A stretch of 10,284 nt of DNA from Oscillospiraceae bacterium UBA1230 (GTDB lineage Bacteria; Bacillota; Clostridia; Oscillospirales; Oscillospiraceae). The notes beneath the pieces were generated by a model. That model saw only the letters and a program-made list of their open reading frames with translations, ran no database searches and had not been told where the DNA came from. The position numbers were made by a program, and so were the translations under genes. Positions 1-6,284 of this stretch are shown here, one piece after another (within the stretch, counting starts at the first letter, position 1; each line of letters begins with the position of its first letter). The stretch spans positions 1 to 10,284 of the forward strand of contig DBWU01000067.1 of NCBI GenBank assembly GCA_002309395.1, written 5' to 3'.

Positions 1-546
1 CATAAATCCCTGCACCGCGTCACAGTGGAGCAGGGCGCGGCTTTGGCGCGCTTTGAGAAGACGCGCCACGTCCGCTACGGGGAAGACGGCGCCGGTCTCG
101 TTGTTCACCAGCATCATACTCACCAGCACCGTGTCGGGGCGCAGGGCATGCGCCACCTGCTCGGCGGATACGGCGCCCGACGCGTCCGGCGCCAGACGGG
201 TGATCTCGTAGCCCTCCTGTTCCATGGCGCGCAGGACTTCCAGCACGGCGCTGTGCTCCACGGCGGTGGTGATGATATGCTTGCCCGTATGCCGCCCGTG
301 GTAGGCGGCGGCGCGAAGCGCCCAGTTGTTGCTCTCCGTGGCGCAGGAGGTGAACACCACGCTCTGCGCCTGACAACCCAGCGCGTCGGCAAGGACGGCG
401 CGGTTTTCCTGCAGGGCGCGGCGCGTAGCGCCTGCCGCGTCGTACTGAGCGGAGGGATTGTAGGGGTCGCCGGTCATGGCGCGATATACCGCCTCGGCCA
501 CCGGCGCCGGGACGGGCGCGGTGGCGGCATAGTCCAGATAGTGCAA
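1..546 (-). CDS. Cysteine desulfurase family protein (NifS/IscS-like), N-terminal part, cut by the left edge
   Basis: This is a PLP-dependent class V aminotransferase that would remove sulfur from cysteine for Fe-S clusters or tRNA thiolation. The 182 visible codons give the hallmark start HYLDYAATAP. They also show TSCATESNN (about 66-74), the PLP-stacking histidine in VEHSAV (His98), LVNNETGAV (about 146-154) and HCDAVQ (Asp176, Gln179). The catalytic PLP lysine and the active-site cysteine loop lie beyond the window. I chose the TTG at 546: a GAGGTGA Shine-Dalgarno sits 8 nt upstream, and the resulting N-terminus matches the family. The in-frame GTG at 555 overlaps that Shine-Dalgarno and is less likely. 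The gene diverges from mtaB through a shared promoter region. The family is clear, but the subtype (IscS, NifS, CsdA-like) and thus a gene symbol cannot be fixed from half a protein. Confidence 0.93.
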   Translation of the reverse strand, partial: MHYLDYAATAPVPAPVAEAVYRAMTGDPYNPSAQYDAAGATRRALQENRAVLADALGCQAQSVVFTSCATESNNWALRAAAYHGRHTGKHIITTAVEHSAVLEVLRAMEQEGYEITRLAPDASGAVSAEQVAHALRPDTVLVSMMLVNNETGAVFPVADVARLLKARQSRALLHCDAVQGFM

Positions 547-589
547 AAAAGTCACCTCAAAAGCCGTCGTTTTTCGCCGCTCACGGGTC

Positions 590-618
590 TTGCCACGGGA
601 AAAACAATACAGTATAAT
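590..618 (+). promoter_or_regulatory. Promoter of the mtaB operon
   Basis: The sequence shows TTGCCA (590-595), exactly 17 bp, then a perfect TATAAT (613-618). Transcription should start near 625, giving a leader of about 45 nt before the mtaB ATG at 670. The -10 is one arm of an inverted repeat whose other arm is the -10 of the opposing promoter. Confidence 0.8.
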
Positions 619-639
619 AGGATAAATTCCATTATACTG
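610..639. repeat. Inverted repeat joining the two facing -10 boxes
   Basis: CAGTATAAT (610-618) and ATTATACTG (631-639) are perfect 9-bp inverted arms around a 12-bp spacer. Each arm contains one -10 hexamer, so the symmetry may simply be two identical promoters head to head. It could also serve as an operator for a dimeric regulator; the sequence alone does not separate these. Confidence 0.85.
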
Positions 640-659
640 AATCGCGGGCGGAAGTGCAA
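631..659 (-). promoter_or_regulatory. Promoter of the cysteine desulfurase gene
   Basis: On the minus strand the sequence shows TTGCAC (659-654), exactly 17 bp, then a perfect TATAAT (636-631). The start would fall near 624, giving a leader of about 78 nt before the TTG start at 546. The predicted start is adjacent to that of the rightward promoter, so the two RNA polymerase footprints overlap completely. Confidence 0.78.
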
Positions 660-669
660 GGAGAATTCC

Positions 670-1959
670 ATGAAAGTCGCCATGTATACGCTGGGTTGCA
701 AAGTGAATCAATATGAGACGCAGGCGATGGAGCGTGAGCTGCTGCGCCGGGGGCATGAGCTGGTGCCGTTCGACAGCGCGGCGGACGCCTACGTGGTGAA
801 CACCTGCTCGGTGACGGCGGTGAGCGATAAAAAATCCCGCCAGATGCTGCGCCGGTGCCGCAAGCTGAATCCGGCGGCGGTGGTGGCGGCGTGCGGCTGT
901 TACGTGCAGACCCATCCCAAGGAGGCGCAGACGCTGGGGCTGGACCTTTTGGCAGGGACCGGCGGACGCATGGCGTTTGTGGAGCAGTTGGAGCAAACCG
1001 TTCGGGAGCGAACGCCTCAAACGCTGCTGGACGATCCCCTGTGCCGCCGCGCATTTGAGAGCCTGCCTGCCGGAGGACTTGCCGGCAGGACACGCGCTAT
1101 GCTGAAGGTGGAGGACGGATGCACCAACTTCTGCGCCTATTGCATCATTCCCTTTGCACGGGGACCGGTGCGTTCCCTGCCCCTTGACGAGGCGGCGGCG
1201 GAAACGAGGCGTCTGGCGGCGGAGGGGTATCGGGAGCTGGTGCTCACCGGCATTGAGATCTCCTCCTACGGGCGCGATCTGCCCGGCGCGCCGACGCTGA
1301 CGGATCTGGTGGAGACCGTGTGCGCCGCCGCAGGCGATATGCGGGTACGGCTTGGGTCGCTGGAACCGCGGACGGTGACGGAGGATTTTTGCCGCCGCAT
1401 GGCGAAACTGCCCAATCTCTGCCCCCATTTCCATCTGTCGCTGCAAAGCGGATGCGACGCCACGCTCAAAAGGATGAATCGCAAGTACGACACGGAGCGG
1501 TTTTTCCGATCGGTATCGCTCCTGCGGCGGTATTTCGACGATTCCGCCGTGACCACCGACCTCATCACGGGATTTCCGGGGGAGACGGAGGAGGAATTCG
1601 CCGCCACGCTCGCCTTTATCCGGCGCTGTGAATTTGCCGATATGCACGTGTTTCCCTACTCGGTGCGGCCGGGGACGAAGGCGGCGGCCATGCCCCAGCT
1701 CACGGCGGCGGTGAAGGAGCGCCGGGCGCAGTCCGCCGCGGCGGCGGCGAAAGAGATGCGCCGGGCGTATCTGCGGCGCTGGGAGGGCAGGACGGTATCG
1801 GTGCTCTTTGAACAGAACCGGCAGGGATACAGCGTGGGACACACGATGCATTATATCGAAGTATCCGTGCCGGAGGGCGACTATCATAACCGCGTGTTGC
1901 CGGTGCATATCACCGGATGGGACGAAGAACGCGTCATAGGGGAGGTTTTGGAAGGATGA
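670..1959 (+). CDS. mtaB: tRNA t6A37 methylthiotransferase MtaB (radical SAM)
   Basis: MtaB converts t6A at position 37 of ANN-decoding tRNAs to ms2t6A, using two [4Fe-4S] clusters and SAM. The 429-residue protein has the normal length. It starts with the MtaB-type motif YTLGCKVNQYET (Cys10). The other UPF0004-domain cysteines are Cys46 (NTCSVT) and Cys77 (CGCYVQ). The radical SAM motif CTNFCAYC gives Cys151, Cys155 and Cys158. Further motifs include SLQSGCD and GFPGETEEEF, and a TRAM-like RNA-binding tail covers roughly the last 65 residues. The ATG at 670 has AAGGAG 6 nt upstream. The open frame continues far upstream without a stop, but that part is antisense to the desulfurase and crosses the promoter. 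The stop overlaps the yfbR start as ATGA, implying translational coupling. MiaB is less likely because of the KVNQYET signature. Confidence 0.95.
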   Translation: MKVAMYTLGCKVNQYETQAMERELLRRGHELVPFDSAADAYVVNTCSVTAVSDKKSRQMLRRCRKLNPAAVVAACGCYVQTHPKEAQTLGLDLLAGTGGRMAFVEQLEQTVRERTPQTLLDDPLCRRAFESLPAGGLAGRTRAMLKVEDGCTNFCAYCIIPFARGPVRSLPLDEAAAETRRLAAEGYRELVLTGIEISSYGRDLPGAPTLTDLVETVCAAAGDMRVRLGSLEPRTVTEDFCRRMAKLPNLCPHFHLSLQSGCDATLKRMNRKYDTERFFRSVSLLRRYFDDSAVTTDLITGFPGETEEEFAATLAFIRRCEFADMHVFPYSVRPGTKAAAMPQLTAAVKERRAQSAAAAAKEMRRAYLRRWEGRTVSVLFEQNRQGYSVGHTMHYIEVSVPEGDYHNRVLPVHITGWDEERVIGEVLEG

Positions 1960-2528
1960 ACCACTTTTTTGCCTACGTAGCGCGGATGCGCTTTATCAAC
2001 CGCTGGGCGCTCATGCGTAACAGCGCCACGGAAAACGTGCAGGAGCACAGCCACCAGGTGGCGGTGCTGGCTCACGCGCTGGCGGTGATCCGCAACGAGC
2101 TGTTTTCCGGGCGGATCGACCCGGGCGCGGTGGCGGTGGCGGCGCTGTATCACGACGCGCCGGAGATCCTTACCGGCGATCTGCCCACGCCCATCAAGTA
2201 CCAAAATCCGGCGATCCGCCAGGCATACCGGCAGATAGAGGAGTCGGCGGCGGATAAGCTGCTTGCCATGCTGCCGGCGGAATTGCGCGATACGTATGAC
2301 CGGGCGCTTCGCCCTGTGGATCCGGAGGTGGAAACGCTGGTGAAGGCGGCGGATAAGCTCTCGGCGCATATCAAGTGTCTGGAGGAGCTGAAGGCAGGGA
2401 ACGCGGAGTTCCGCCGCGCCGCCGAGCAGACCGCCAAGGCGCTCGATCAGTTCAAGCTGCCGGAGCTGGACTATTTCCGGGATCATTTTATGGAGAGTTT
2501 CCGGCTGACGCTGGATGAATTGGAGTAG
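1956..2528 (+). CDS. yfbR: 5'-deoxynucleotidase YfbR (HD domain)
   Basis: The E. coli family member hydrolyses deoxyribonucleoside 5'-monophosphates to deoxynucleosides and phosphate, acting in the cytoplasm in nucleotide salvage. The 190-residue product aligns by eye along its whole length with E. coli YfbR. Shared features include HFFAYVARMRFINRW (Arg16, Trp17), RNSATENVQEHS (His31), YHDAPE (His66, Asp67), TGDLPTPIKY, KAADKLSAHIKCLEEL (Asp133) and an FMESFRLTLDE tail. The metal-binding H...HD...D set is intact. The start at 1956 overlaps the mtaB stop (ATGA), with GGGGAGG about 10 nt upstream. A longer frame starting at 1917 would lie inside mtaB and adds no family sequence. It is the second gene of the mtaB operon. 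Confidence 0.93.
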   Translation: MNHFFAYVARMRFINRWALMRNSATENVQEHSHQVAVLAHALAVIRNELFSGRIDPGAVAVAALYHDAPEILTGDLPTPIKYQNPAIRQAYRQIEESAADKLLAMLPAELRDTYDRALRPVDPEVETLVKAADKLSAHIKCLEELKAGNAEFRRAAEQTAKALDQFKLPELDYFRDHFMESFRLTLDELE

Positions 2529-2539
2529 GAGGCGTTATG

Positions 2540-2818
2540 ATGAAGAGTATCAAGGCAATCGTTACCGTGGTGGGGAAAGACCAGGTGGGGATCATTGCCG
2601 GCGTGTGCAATCTGTTGGCAGGGGAGAAGATCAACGTGCTGGACATCAGCCAGACCATCATGGAGGGGTATTTCACCATGATGATGGTGGTGGACGTGGC
2701 GGAGTGCACCACGCCGTTTTCCGCGTTGAGCGCCCTGCTGCGCGCCTTCGGTGAGGAGCGCGGTCTGGTGATCCGCATCCAGCGGGAGGATATTTTCGAC
2801 GCCATGCACAAGATTTGA
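2540..2818 (+). CDS. ACT domain-containing protein, UPF0237 family
   Basis: This 92-residue protein is a single stand-alone ACT domain, a fold that usually binds small ligands such as amino acids and acts as a regulatory partner. It begins KAIVTVVGKDQVGIIAGVC, the typical first strand and ligand-binding turn, continues with NVLDISQTIMEGYFTMMMVVD, and ends with IQREDIFDAMHKI. There are two adjacent ATGs, at 2537 and 2540. AGGAGG (2527-2532) is 4 nt from the first and 7 nt from the second, so 2540 is preferred. It starts 11 nt after yfbR and is followed 10 nt later by the UPF0210 gene. The UPF0237-UPF0210 pair is conserved in many Firmicutes (for example the SP_0238/SP_0239 pair of S. pneumoniae, from memory), which suggests that the ACT protein modulates the larger one. 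Ligand unknown. Confidence 0.92.
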   Translation: MKSIKAIVTVVGKDQVGIIAGVCNLLAGEKINVLDISQTIMEGYFTMMMVVDVAECTTPFSALSALLRAFGEERGLVIRIQREDIFDAMHKI

Positions 2819-2828
2819 GGTGAGGCAG

Positions 2829-4187
2829 ATGGTCAGCACGAAACGCATTTTTCAAACCATCGAGATGATCGACAAACAGCATCTGGATATCCGCACCATC
2901 ACCATGGGCATCTCGCTGCTCGATTGCGTCAGTGAGGACGCGAACCGCTGCCGCACCCGAATCTACGATAAGATCTGCCGTCGAGCGGAGCATCTGGTGC
3001 AGGTGGGGGAGGACATCGAGAGCGAGTTCGGTATCCCCATCGTCAATAAGCGCATCTCCGTTACGCCCGTGGCGCTGGTGGCAGGCGGCTGTGATACGGA
3101 GGATCTGGCGCCCTTTGCCCGTACGCTGGACGAGGCGGCGAAAAACTGCGGCGTCAACTTCATCGGCGGCTTTTCCGCGCTGGTGCAAAAAGGCTTCGCC
3201 CGGGGCGACGAGCTGCTGCTGCGCGCCATTCCCCAGGCGCTGGCGGAGACGGAGTTCGTCTGCTCCAGCGTCAACGTGGGCTCCACCCGTGCCGGGATCA
3301 ATATGGACGCGGTGGCGCAGATGGGGCGCATCATTAAAGAGACCGCCCACCGCACGGCGGATCGGGACGGATTGGGCTGCGCCAAGCTGGTGGTCTTTTG
3401 CAACGCGGTGGAGGATAACCCCTTCATGGCGGGCGCGTTCCACGGCGTGGGCGAGGCGGACAGCGTGATCAACGTGGGCGTCAGCGGCCCCGGCGTGGTG
3501 TACCACGCGCTGCAAAAATGCAAGGGCGCGCCCTTTGACGAGGTGGCGGAGACTATCAAAAAGACGGCGTTTCAGATCACCCGGATGGGGCAGATGGTGG
3601 CAGGCGAGGCGTCCCGGCGGCTGGATACGCCCTTTGGCATCGTGGATCTGAGCCTGGCGCCGACACCGGCGCGAGGCGACAGCGTGGCGCGTATCTTAGA
3701 GGAAATGGGACTGGAGGTGTGCGGCACCCACGGCACCACGGCGGCGCTGGCACTGCTGAACGACGCGGTGAAAAAAGGCGGCGTGATGGCGTCCGGCCAC
3801 GTGGGCGGCTTGAGCGGCGCGTTTATCCCCGTCAGCGAGGACGAGGGCATGATCGCCGCGGCGCAAAGCGGCGTGCTGGAGCTTTCCAAGCTGGAGGCAA
3901 TGACCTGCGTCTGCTCCGTGGGATTGGATATGATCGCCGTTCCCGGCGATACGCCTGCGGAGACCATCTCCGCCATCATCGCCGATGAGGCGGCCATCGG
4001 CATGGTCAACGGCAAGACCACCGCCGTGCGCGTGATCCCGGTGGAGGGGAAAACCGTGGGCGACGTGGTGGAAATGGGCGGACTCTTGGGCAGCGCGCCG
4101 GTGATGCCGGTACACGGCACCTCCTCCGCCGCTTTCGTTGCCCGAGGCGGACGGATCCCGGCACCGCTCCAGAGCCTGAAAAACTGA
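2829..4187 (+). CDS. UPF0210 (PFL-like, former DUF711) protein of unknown function
   Basis: The 452-residue product matches the UPF0210 family in length and sequence. It begins RIFQTIEMIDKQHLDIRTIT, followed by MGISLLDC, then GIPIVNKRISVTPVALVAGG, GFSALVQKGFARGD, SVNVGSTRAGINMDAVAQMG and a glycine-rich C-terminal part with GVMASGHVGGLSGAFIPVSE and GGRIPAPLQSLKN. The family is called PFL-like because its fold resembles pyruvate formate-lyase. I see no canonical C-terminal glycyl-radical motif, and no catalytic reaction is established as far as I know. The start at 2829 has GAGGTGAGG (2817-2825) in front, overlapping the stop of the ACT gene. An in-frame GTG at 2820 lies inside that Shine-Dalgarno and is less likely. 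It is the last gene of the operon, followed by a strong terminator. Confidence 0.94.
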   Translation: MVSTKRIFQTIEMIDKQHLDIRTITMGISLLDCVSEDANRCRTRIYDKICRRAEHLVQVGEDIESEFGIPIVNKRISVTPVALVAGGCDTEDLAPFARTLDEAAKNCGVNFIGGFSALVQKGFARGDELLLRAIPQALAETEFVCSSVNVGSTRAGINMDAVAQMGRIIKETAHRTADRDGLGCAKLVVFCNAVEDNPFMAGAFHGVGEADSVINVGVSGPGVVYHALQKCKGAPFDEVAETIKKTAFQITRMGQMVAGEASRRLDTPFGIVDLSLAPTPARGDSVARILEEMGLEVCGTHGTTAALALLNDAVKKGGVMASGHVGGLSGAFIPVSEDEGMIAAAQSGVLELSKLEAMTCVCSVGLDMIAVPGDTPAETISAIIADEAAIGMVNGKTTAVRVIPVEGKTVGDVVEMGGLLGSAPVMPVHGTSSAAFVARGGRIPAPLQSLKN

Positions 4188-4193
4188 CAAGAT

Positions 4194-4217
4194 CTGTAAA
4201 GCAATAATACTTTACAG
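4194..4217. repeat. Hairpin just downstream of the UPF0210 gene
   Basis: CTGTAAAG (4194-4201) and CTTTACAG (4210-4217) form a perfect 8-bp stem with an 8-nt A/T loop, 7 nt after the stop codon. No T-tract follows, so it is not a classical terminator by itself. It could be a 3'-end stabilising stem ahead of the main terminator. Confidence 0.6.
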
Positions 4218-4230
4218 GCAAGAGATGGCA

Positions 4231-4271
4231 AAGGGAGCGCCGACCGTTCGGTCGGCGCTCCCTTGTTGTTT
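4231..4271 (+). terminator. Rho-independent terminator of the mtaB operon, probably two-way
   Basis: A perfect 15-bp stem (4231-4245 with 4250-4264, core GGGAGCGCCGACC) encloses the 4-nt loop GTTC and is followed by TTGTTGTTT. It lies between the convergent UPF0210 and AAA+ genes. On the minus strand the stem is followed by TTTGCC, a weaker tail, so it may also stop the opposing operon, which ends at 4283. Confidence 0.88.
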
Positions 4272-4282
4272 GCGATCGGGAA

Positions 4283-5347
4283 CTAATCCAGCTTTCCCCG
4301 GGCATGCAAAACGTCGTCGGGGGTGATGGTCATCAGATCGTCACGGGTGACGGTTTCGGCGGCGGCGAGGCGGTTGTTCTGCTGGACGAGGATACTCTCG
4401 AAAATATTGCGGACGCCGCGGGCATTGCCGAAGGTCTCCGGGTCGCCGTTCTCCTCGGTGATATAATCCCGGACCAGTTCCTCGGTGCCCTCCGCCAGTT
4501 GGTAACAGCCTTTTTTGCACTGCATATGGAAGATCTTGAGCATCTCGTCGGGCGTATAGTCGGCAAATTCCAAAAAGCGGTTGAACCGGGACTCAAGACC
4601 GGGATTGGAGTGGATGAACCGATCCATCAGGTCGGTATACCCTGCCACGATCACCACCAGATCGTCCCGGTGATCCTCCATCGCCTTGAGGAGCGTGTCG
4701 ATGGCCTCCTGCCCGAAATCGTTCTCGCTTTTGCCGTTGAGGGCGTACGCCTCATCCACGAACAGCACGCCGCCCATGGCTTTTTCGATGACCTTCTGGG
4801 TCTTCAGCGCCGTCTGCCCCACGTAGCCCGCCACCAGACCGCTGCGATCCACCTCTACCAGCTGACCCTTGGAAAGGATCTCCAGCGAACGGTAGATCCG
4901 CGCCATCATCCGCGCCATCATGGTCTTGCCGGTGCCGGGGTTGCCGGTGAACACCATGTGGAGCGACATATCGGTGGTGGGCAGATCGTGTTCGCGCCGG
5001 AGCTTATAGACCTGCACCATATTGATGAGATTGTGTACCTCCTCCTTTACGGAGGCGAGACCGATATAGCTGTCCAGCTCGGAGAGAAGATCCTCCAGCT
5101 TTTCCGGCGGCGGCAGAGGTTCTTCCTGTTCCGCCGGGGCGTTCTGACCGCTGCTGTCCGCGGCGGGGGGCGTATGCTTTTCGGGCGCGGAGGGGGTAGC
5201 GCCGGCAGGGTGCTCGCCGCTTTTTGCCGCCGGACGGGGCGATACGGGGTGGCCCCAGAAATCGCTGCCCATGCTCCGCATATTGTTCTCCGTCAAAGTG
5301 CGGATCACTTCCAACTGCTGCATCAGGATCTCATCTTTTCTATCCAT
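4283..5347 (-). CDS. CfxQ/CbxX (SpoVK-like) AAA+ ATPase
   Basis: This 354-residue protein has one AAA+ module. An N-terminal segment (1-30) is followed by a proline/alanine-rich low-complexity linker (about 35-80). The ATPase then has Walker A GNPGTGKT (135-142), a GYVGQT loop (174-179) that is a candidate pore loop, Walker B VLFVDEA (Asp198, Glu199), the sensor region VIVAGY, the arginine-finger segment NPGLESRF (Arg254) and sensor-2 FGNARGVRN (about 306-314). Such proteins form ring oligomers that remodel protein partners. Known relatives are SpoVK (sporulation) and CbbX (Rubisco activase). AAGGAGG sits 6 nt before the ATG at 5347. It starts 18 nt after the Gx-transporter gene and closes the operon. 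The partner is unknown; no Rubisco gene is present here, so an activase role is not supported. Confidence 0.9.
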   Translation of the reverse strand: MDRKDEILMQQLEVIRTLTENNMRSMGSDFWGHPVSPRPAAKSGEHPAGATPSAPEKHTPPAADSSGQNAPAEQEEPLPPPEKLEDLLSELDSYIGLASVKEEVHNLINMVQVYKLRREHDLPTTDMSLHMVFTGNPGTGKTMMARMMARIYRSLEILSKGQLVEVDRSGLVAGYVGQTALKTQKVIEKAMGGVLFVDEAYALNGKSENDFGQEAIDTLLKAMEDHRDDLVVIVAGYTDLMDRFIHSNPGLESRFNRFLEFADYTPDEMLKIFHMQCKKGCYQLAEGTEELVRDYITEENGDPETFGNARGVRNIFESILVQQNNRLAAAETVTRDDLMTITPDDVLHARGKLD

Positions 5348-5365
5348 GGGAAACCTCCTTGGGTG

Positions 5366-5878
5366 TTATGAAAGGGGAAGGTAGACGGCGGCGCGGAGCA
5401 GGCGGCTGACGATAAGACCCGTGAGGGAACCCGTCACCAGCGAAAGAAGGAGCAAAAAGGGGAGATACCCTACCACCGCTGTATCGCCCAATACGATCAT
5501 GGCGGCGGCGATCTGACCCACGTTATGCGCCGCCGCGCCGCAAAGAGACACGCCGAATACCGACAAGCCGCCGAAACGGCGCGCGAGGATCATCGCGCCC
5601 ATGGCGCAAAAACCGCCCAGCAGGGAAAAGAGCAGGGCGGACGCGTTGCCGGCAAATACGGCGCCCAGGACGCACCGCACCGCCAGGATCGCCAGCGCCG
5701 CCGGCGCGCCGGAAACGTAGAGGGCGAACAGCGTGACGATGTTGGCAAGACCCAGTTTTACCCCCGGCAAGGGCAACAGGGCGGACAGGGGGAGCATACC
5801 GTCCAGCGTACTCAAACCCAGCGCCAGCGCCGCCAAAACAGCCCACAGCGCCAACTGCTTTACAGAATATCTGCCCAT
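5366..5878 (-). CDS. Gx transporter family / 'heptaprenyl diphosphate synthase component I' membrane protein (EetB-like)
   Basis: The 170-residue, very hydrophobic protein has about five or six membrane segments and conserved LPLPGVKLGLANIVTLFAL, GNASALLFSLLGG and AAAHNVGQI blocks. These identify Pfam family Hpre_diP_synt_I (PF07456). Databases often name it heptaprenyl diphosphate synthase component I, but it has no aspartate-rich prenyltransferase motif and looks like an ECF-S-type small transporter or membrane anchor. The start at 5878 lies 4 nt after the stop of the NusG-II gene, with a G-rich stretch (GGTGGGGTGAGG) spanning that stop as ribosome site. The preceding gene pair apbE/NusG-II suggests a role in extracytoplasmic flavin redox chemistry, as in EetB. 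That role is inferred from context. Confidence 0.85.
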   Translation of the reverse strand: MGRYSVKQLALWAVLAALALGLSTLDGMLPLSALLPLPGVKLGLANIVTLFALYVSGAPAALAILAVRCVLGAVFAGNASALLFSLLGGFCAMGAMILARRFGGLSVFGVSLCGAAAHNVGQIAAAMIVLGDTAVVGYLPFLLLLSLVTGSLTGLIVSRLLRAAVYLPLS

Positions 5879-5882
5879 CGCC

Positions 5883-6284
5883 TCACCCCACCGTCAGATC
5901 CGCGGCGCCGCCCGTCAAGCGGATCACGATCCGCGCCGGAAGGCAGACGATGCTCTGCCCGGCTTTGGAAACGGCGCCGGTATGCACGCAATCCTGCCCC
6001 GGACAGGTGGAGGAGACGACCTGCACCTCCGCGCCGTCACATGAGACCGTCAGCGTGTAGCCGTTACAGGAGTAGGTATGAACGCCGGCGTAACGGGACA
6101 GGGAGGAAAAATCCTCCACCCGGCCGCCGACGCTGACGGATACCTGCACGGACGCCGATCCGGCAGGGGCGTTATCATAATAGAACGACAGCGCGATCAC
6201 CAGCGCCGCCGCCGCGATCACCAGCGCCGCCAGCGCGTCGCGCCGGTTGGGACGGCATTCAGGGGGAGATGATTTCAAGGACAT
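5883..6284 (-). CDS. NusG domain II-containing membrane-anchored protein (EetA-like)
   Basis: The 133-residue product has a charged N-terminus, one membrane helix (about 17-36) and an extracytoplasmic NusG-domain-II fold (PF07009). Its signature is STCPGQDCVHTG (Cys94, Cys99, His101) followed by GQSIVCLPARIVIRL (Cys114). Despite the name it lacks the NGN and KOW parts of NusG and is not a transcription factor. The paired cysteines outside the membrane suggest a disulfide or metal/redox site, which is inference. Its start at 6284 lies inside the end of apbE (26-nt overlap), with GGAGG 9 nt upstream. That Shine-Dalgarno is part of a small GGAGG/CCTCC hairpin which ribosomes finishing apbE would open, implying translational coupling. 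The next gene starts 4 nt after its stop. Confidence 0.88.
   Translation of the reverse strand: MSLKSSPPECRPNRRDALAALVIAAAALVIALSFYYDNAPAGSASVQVSVSVGGRVEDFSSLSRYAGVHTYSCNGYTLTVSCDGAEVQVVSSTCPGQDCVHTGAVSKAGQSIVCLPARIVIRLTGGAADLTVG

Noticed and set aside
25..669. A 215-residue N-terminal extension of the mtaB frame with no stop codon
   Set aside because: It is antisense to the cysteine desulfurase, crosses both promoters, and has no family sequence. AAGGAG before the ATG at 670 and the YTLGCKVNQ start fix the true beginning.
2673..3515. 280-codon open frame on the minus strand
   Set aside because: It lies inside the UPF0210 and ACT genes on the opposite strand, and its His/Arg-rich content is typical of antisense frames in GC-rich DNA.
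4304..5371. Long 355-codon open frame on the plus strand
   Set aside because: It is the complement of the AAA+ gene, whose minus-strand product has complete ATPase motifs. The plus-strand frame has no recognisable protein and a His/Gly-rich shadow composition.
5883..6284. Naming the NusG-domain-II gene as transcription factor nusG
   Set aside because: It lacks the NGN and KOW domains and has a membrane helix and extracytoplasmic cysteines; only the inserted domain II fold is shared.
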